Source: Treponema pedis
Lineage (GTDB): Bacteria; Spirochaetota; Spirochaetia; Treponematales; Treponemataceae
Direction: 5' to 3'
Length of the DNA stretch: 64,000 nt
Assembly: GCF_017161325.1 (NCBI RefSeq)
Contig: NZ_CP045670.1
Coordinates: 1,357,367-1,421,366 of the forward strand
Part shown: piece by piece, positions 61,707-64,000 of the stretch
Layout of the letters: each line of letters begins with the position of its first letter
How positions within the stretch are numbered: position 1 is the stretch's first letter
Position numbers and translations under genes: made by a program
The notes under the pieces: model-generated
The model's input: only the letters and a program-made list of their open reading frames with translations
What the model was told of the DNA's origin: nothing
Databases searched by the model: none

Positions 61707-62330
61707 TTTTATCTCCTTATAGTTTAATTGAACATACGTCTTCGAGAAACTTCATATTTCTTCCTTTTTTGATTAATCCGCTGTAATGCCCGAACTCGGG
61801 ATAATCTTCGTATAAGCCGCTAATATCAAGCGGCTCTTTGGTTTCATAATCCATTGTTTTTTTGTTTATTTCGTCATACTTGCGGTAGGCTGCATTGCCC
61901 TCCCGGTCGAAAATAAAATTAATCCGATATTCTTCATTATCAAAAGATTTATCCCCGGGGGTATAATAATTATACCAGACTTCATTTAAAAACAACTTCT
62001 TTTTAGCTTCGATTTCGGAAAAATGATAAGTTAAATAAGCACGTCCCACCTCATCCATAAAATTGACCCCTATGAATTCATTTTTATGATTAATCTGTAA
62101 AAAAACAGCAGAGGTATCTTCTTCCAAGACGGTAACCTCATAAAGAAGACCGTCTTCGTGATTCTTCCGGGCTATATCTTCAATGGTCATCTGCCCTTTT
62201 TGAAACTTCTTAAAAAGTCTTGTTGTGTTCACTGTGTCCCAATATTCTATCGTGTCGGACTCGGTTTTAAGTATGCCTTTCCACACATTATATCTTTGAT
62301 ATATTATTTTTTTCATTTTTATATCTCCTT
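61707..62330 (-). repeat. 624-bp direct repeat, copy 1
   Basis: No difference seen by eye from 63174-63797 (offset 1467). Contains one whole gene with its ribosome site. Ends are sharp within A/T runs beside the ribosome sites. Confidence 0.85.
61717..62316 (-). CDS. YezG/DUF600-like protein, duplicated gene 1
   Basis: 199 aa, protein identical to that at 63184. It has a beta-rich first part (VWKGILKTESDTIEYWDTVN), a middle KKLFLNEVWYNYYTPGDKSF and FDREGNAAYRKYDEINKKT, and ends in a helical, basic tail. The DUF600-like assignment is weak. Confidence 0.55.
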   Translation of the reverse strand: MKKIIYQRYNVWKGILKTESDTIEYWDTVNTTRLFKKFQKGQMTIEDIARKNHEDGLLYEVTVLEEDTSAVFLQINHKNEFIGVNFMDEVGRAYLTYHFSEIEAKKKLFLNEVWYNYYTPGDKSFDNEEYRINFIFDREGNAAYRKYDEINKKTMDYETKEPLDISGLYEDYPEFGHYSGLIKKGRNMKFLEDVCSIKL

Positions 62331-62373
62331 ATAATTCGATTAATATTATAACATAATTTGATTAACATAATAA

Positions 62374-62508
62374 CTATCTTTCGAAGATGGTTTCCCAGCC
62401 TGTAATTTTTCCGTTAGCTGAATATTCAAGTGTACGTCTGTCGGCTCGGGCACCCCATATCAGATTCTCCAAATGATTATCGTCAAATTCGTCTATCCAC
62501 TCTCTGCA
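62374..62508 (-). pseudogene. C-terminal gene fragment
   Basis: Open reading EWIDEFDDNHLENLIWGARA, then EYSANGKITGWETIFE and stop, without a start. It lies between the two copies of the 624-bp repeat. Confidence 0.45.
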
Positions 62509-63171
62509 CTACACGCTTTTGGCTTTGCCGACCTTTATGGCATTTGCCAATTTTGCCATCTCCATAACAAATTTTTTTATTTCCTGCTCGCCTTTTATAT
62601 CTGCATAACGTTCGCTTATGTAAATATAAACTTCGATATGAGCTTTAAAATTGCTTATGTGATTATTTGACGGGTCGCCGCAACCCGGCATTTCAAAGAT
62701 AAAATCGGGGTAATATCCGACTAAGGGATTCCTTATATTGACATCTTTTGATAGAGAACCGTTTACAGTGTTTCTATGAAAATAAATATATGAGTAGCGT
62801 TGCGGGAATTGCTTTAGCTGCCAGTCGCCGTAGCTAAGTCCGCACGCTTTTGCCTGATTAATATCGTCAATCTGTTCATTAAGATAGAGTGTACATATCT
62901 TTTCATTGTTTTTGCGATTCCATGTCAAAACTCCACCCAAAGGCGCATTTTTGCTGGTAATTCCGGGAATTCCGTTTTTTTCAATTTTAAGAATTCTATT
63001 TTTCATTTGCTCGGAGTGAATACTTTTACTAGGCAAACCTTTTATAAATTTATCAATGACTTCGTAGCATTTCATCCAATTATCGGGATACTCCAAGCCT
63101 TGTAACAACTCTTCGACTTTACCGAGAATACAGTAACAATGCCATATAGAATGTTTAGTTAATTCTTTCAT
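62509..63171 (-). CDS. Hypothetical protein (220 aa)
   Basis: Helical start (HCYCILGKVEELLQGLEYPD) and a mixed core with ICTLYLNEQIDDINQAKACG and RYSYIYFHRNTVNG. Family not recognised. Enclosed by the 624-bp repeats, so it could be lost by recombination between them. Confidence 0.5.
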   Translation of the reverse strand: MKELTKHSIWHCYCILGKVEELLQGLEYPDNWMKCYEVIDKFIKGLPSKSIHSEQMKNRILKIEKNGIPGITSKNAPLGGVLTWNRKNNEKICTLYLNEQIDDINQAKACGLSYGDWQLKQFPQRYSYIYFHRNTVNGSLSKDVNIRNPLVGYYPDFIFEMPGCGDPSNNHISNFKAHIEVYIYISERYADIKGEQEIKKFVMEMAKLANAIKVGKAKSV

Positions 63172-63173
63172 GT

Positions 63174-63797
63174 TTTTATCTCCTTATAGTTTAATTGAAC
63201 ATACGTCTTCGAGAAACTTCATATTTCTTCCTTTTTTGATTAATCCGCTGTAATGCCCGAACTCGGGATAATCTTCGTATAAGCCGCTAATATCAAGCGG
63301 CTCTTTGGTTTCATAATCCATTGTTTTTTTGTTTATTTCGTCATACTTGCGGTAGGCTGCATTGCCCTCCCGGTCGAAAATAAAATTAATCCGATATTCT
63401 TCATTATCAAAAGATTTATCCCCGGGGGTATAATAATTATACCAGACTTCATTTAAAAACAACTTCTTTTTAGCTTCGATTTCGGAAAAATGATAAGTTA
63501 AATAAGCACGTCCCACCTCATCCATAAAATTGACCCCTATGAATTCATTTTTATGATTAATCTGTAAAAAAACAGCAGAGGTATCTTCTTCCAAGACGGT
63601 AACCTCATAAAGAAGACCGTCTTCGTGATTCTTCCGGGCTATATCTTCAATGGTCATCTGCCCTTTTTGAAACTTCTTAAAAAGTCTTGTTGTGTTCACT
63701 GTGTCCCAATATTCTATCGTGTCGGACTCGGTTTTAAGTATGCCTTTCCACACATTATATCTTTGATATATTATTTTTTTCATTTTTATATCTCCTT
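63174..63797 (-). repeat. 624-bp direct repeat, copy 2
   Basis: Partner of 61707-62330. Recombination between the copies would delete 1467 bp, including the gene at 62509. Confidence 0.85.
63184..63783 (-). CDS. YezG/DUF600-like protein, duplicated gene 2
   Basis: Same 199-aa product as the gene at 61717. Upstream context differs (the partial gene at 63809), so the copy unit is the gene alone. Confidence 0.55.
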   Translation of the reverse strand: MKKIIYQRYNVWKGILKTESDTIEYWDTVNTTRLFKKFQKGQMTIEDIARKNHEDGLLYEVTVLEEDTSAVFLQINHKNEFIGVNFMDEVGRAYLTYHFSEIEAKKKLFLNEVWYNYYTPGDKSFDNEEYRINFIFDREGNAAYRKYDEINKKTMDYETKEPLDISGLYEDYPEFGHYSGLIKKGRNMKFLEDVCSIKL

Positions 63798-63808
63798 TTA
63801 TTTAGTTT

Positions 63809-64000
63809 TTAATCCGTATTTATACTATACTCTTTGTTGATGTCCAATACGTAATGTCCGAGTATTGTTTTTTCGGTTAAGTCGATGATAACGATATAGT
63901 GCACATTATGCAGTTGTGTGTTGAAAATAATATGCCTGAACTTGCCGTCCTTTGTTTCATAGATAAGGTCAATATTCATTTTCCCCAGCATTCCAATCAA
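63809..64000 (-). CDS. Partial hypothetical protein at the right edge
   Basis: An open frame from the edge to the stop at 63809 (IDLIYETKDGKFRHIIFNTQ, ending DINKEYSINTD). The start lies outside the window. Beta-rich; not recognised. Confidence 0.45.
   Translation of the reverse strand: MIGMLGKMNIDLIYETKDGKFRHIIFNTQLHNVHYIVIIDLTEKTILGHYVLDINKEYSINTD

Overview
The window looks like a chromosomal accessory region of an oral-type Treponema (T. denticola or a close relative). The pointers are a moderately low G+C content with AT-rich islands, BspA-type leucine-rich-repeat lipoprotein and HU-like/DUF4469 genes, very many small immunity-type proteins, and several integron attC sites (a chromosomal integron is known in T. 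denticola). The species call is inference; no rRNA or core housekeeping gene is present.

Layout. 1-9.7 kb: minus-strand block of short proteins typical of polymorphic-toxin immunity (DUF4298, SUKH/SMI1-KNR4, DMP19-like, DUF2004, DUF4272) around an orphan Rhs tip (4278-5294). 9.7-10.7 kb: copies of a structured ~168-bp repeat and gene fragments. 10.74-18.96 kb: plus-strand integron cassettes delimited by four good attC sites (13405, 14155, 15590, 18892). Their cargo is a DNA methyltransferase plus probable restriction enzyme, an ORF-less cassette with tandem structured repeats, an MntA/HepT (MNT-HEPN) pair with a DinB-like protein, and a frameshifted secreted-protein gene plus an SF1 helicase-DUF2726 nuclease. 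19-22.7 kb: transposase remnants, an 8-bp x19 microsatellite, an HU/DUF4469 protein and an LRR lipoprotein. 22.8-26 kb: minus-strand membrane and immunity-type genes, several frameshifted.

26.1-32.2 kb is the most unusual part. A 43-aa putative RiPP precursor follows a perfect TTGACA-N17-TATAAT promoter, then come three radical SAM (SPASM-type) enzymes, a stand-alone PqqD-like leader-binding protein and an MFS exporter. The segment lies between two perfect 49-bp direct repeats. An attC site sits at its right end and is broken exactly at the G/TT crossover position, where the right repeat takes over.

32.3-42 kb: plus-strand Fic protein, a truncated VapBC-like pair ending in a decayed attC, Imm26, SUKH, DMP19, DUF4261 and ParB-like genes, with several broken genes between them. 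42-64 kb: minus-strand immunity-type island (nucleoside phosphorylase, Imm70, YezG/DUF600, DUF4304, TPR, DUF1266, Imm5-like, DUF6892) with recent duplications, including a 624-bp direct repeat and a paralogue pair with near-identical N-termini and divergent C-termini.

Working model: the region gains and loses defence, toxin-antitoxin, immunity and peptide-maturation modules by cassette exchange and homologous recombination, leaving many 5' and 3' gene footprints.
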